Part shown: positions 22,765-23,357 of the stretch, piece after piece | Layout: each line of letters starts with the position of its first letter | Position numbering within the stretch: the stretch's first letter is position 1 | Assembly (NCBI GenBank): GCA_023430145.1 | Contig: JAEZCD010000269.1 | Span: forward strand, 1-23,357 | DNA: 23,357 nucleotides | Direction: 5' to 3' | Source: Pseudomonadota bacterium | GTDB lineage: Bacteria; Pseudomonadota; Alphaproteobacteria; Rhizobiales; Methylopilaceae | The notes under the pieces: generated by a model | Seen by the model: the letters and a program-made list of their open reading frames with translations, nothing else | Database searches by the model: none | What the model was told of the DNA's origin: nothing | Made by a program: the position numbers and the translations under genes

Positions 22765-23357
22765 ATGCTCCTCGCCTACCACGCCGACCCGGCTCTCAAG
22801 GCGGCGGCGCTCGCCGCAATGGCGGCCGGACGCGAGGCGGGAAGCCTCGTGCAGGGCGACGCCCACCGGAAAGACGGAAAGGGCAGCGCGGTCGGCTGCC
22901 CGCTGCGATCCGGCAACCCTCTCGAGTACGAGCAGCGCTTCGGCATCCCGGTCGCGCTGGCCCTCGTCGAGGACGCGATTTTCCACGCTCTGCCGTGCGC
23001 GGACGCCCGCCTCTGGCCGGAGCGCTTCCTCGGCGCGGCCGAGCCCGGAGCGGACCTCTCGCGCGTCGCATGGCGGTTCCTGCACTGGCTGCTGACCGAC
23101 GAAGCCGTCAATCCCGGCATCGCCGATCCGCTCGTTCGTGAGGCCGCGGCGACATGTGCGGCGCTCGTCGCCGCGGCCGGCCGCCCGATCGACGAAAGTG
23201 CCGCCGACCGCGCATTCGGCAAGGCGATCGACGCGGCGCGGGCGGCGGTTGCTGCGATGGAAGCCTGCGAGATCCTGTCGGCCGCTTGGGACCGGGCCTT
23301 CATCGCCAAGGAGGCGGCCTGGTGCGCGTTCGCGGCGGCGGAGAGTCTCGTCTATGC
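22765..23357 (+). CDS. Uncharacterised conserved protein, 3' end outside window
   Basis: The frame is open from the ATG at 22765 to the right edge (197 codons seen). It begins MLLAYHADPALKAAALAAMA and continues with DGKGSAVGCPLRSGNPLEYE, FGIPVALALVEDAIFHALPC, LWPERFLGAAEPGADLSRVA and WRFLHWLLTD. The run GKG-x-AVGC ... YE-x-x-FGIP-x-x-LA-x-x-ED-x-(I/L)F ... WP-x-RFL-x-A ... GADL recalls an uncharacterised family that I have seen in varied bacteria and in phage genomes; no activity is known to me. It has no signal peptide, so it is predicted cytoplasmic, unlike the secreted proteins before it. The ribosome site is weak, and a downstream start cannot be excluded, but the YHAD segment appears to belong to the family. 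Confidence 0.7.
   Translation, partial: MLLAYHADPALKAAALAAMAAGREAGSLVQGDAHRKDGKGSAVGCPLRSGNPLEYEQRFGIPVALALVEDAIFHALPCADARLWPERFLGAAEPGADLSRVAWRFLHWLLTDEAVNPGIADPLVREAAATCAALVAAAGRPIDESAADRAFGKAIDAARAAVAAMEACEILSAAWDRAFIAKEAAWCAFAAAESLVY

Noticed and set aside
18907..23357. A mobile island integrated at tRNA-Cys
   Set aside because: No integrase was seen and no second copy of the tRNA 3' end (TTCGATTCCGGGCGTGG) was found to the right, although an attachment site could lie beyond the window.

Overview
The window is high-GC DNA (roughly 70% G+C by eye, most codons ending in G or C) with the gene content and order of an alphaproteobacterium, most likely Hyphomicrobiales/Rhizobiales. Pointers are the run topA - rnr - DUF983 - NUDIX, the tolC gene downstream of a PIMT-like methyltransferase, an opgGH pair for periplasmic glucans, a Tat-type signal on the OpgG-like protein, and small secreted protein types that I associate with Methylobacterium/Bradyrhizobium relatives. 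I cannot name the genus.

Layout. Positions 1-165 hold the 5' end of glmU (minus strand), divergent from a membrane-anchored SPOR-like protein (372-1058) and a DMT/EamA transporter (1066-2016). An overlapping opgG/opgH pair (2128-5837) makes osmoregulated periplasmic glucan. A 72-residue protein converges on it (5850-6068). Positions 6293-12462 are a tight housekeeping operon: topA, rnr (TTG start), a DUF983 zinc-ribbon membrane protein and a NUDIX hydrolase, the last three joined by 4-base overlaps. On the opposite strand follow a periplasmic binding domain fused to a TRIC/YadS channel (12422-13963) and a secreted GH5_2-type endoglucanase (14188-15228). rpmG (15420-15587) has its own promoter and a shared bidirectional terminator. 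A nu-class-like GST, tolC and the PIMT-like gene then run on the minus strand (15673-18663). tRNA-Cys(GCA) is at 18833-18906.

From about 18,900 to the end the character changes to an accessory zone: short, mostly secreted, cysteine-containing proteins separated by long non-coding stretches rich in hairpins, a trypsin-fold protein that has lost two of its three catalytic residues (19701-20702), a markedly lower-GC secreted protein (21732-22193), and an incomplete gene of an uncharacterised family at the right edge (22765-23357).

The most interesting items are the predicted secreted pseudoprotease, the binding-protein/TRIC-channel fusion, the divergent PIMT-like protein next to tolC, the NUDIX box split by an insertion, and the small-secreted-protein zone. 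I saw no CRISPR array, transposase, integrase, phage structural gene or recognisable defence system.
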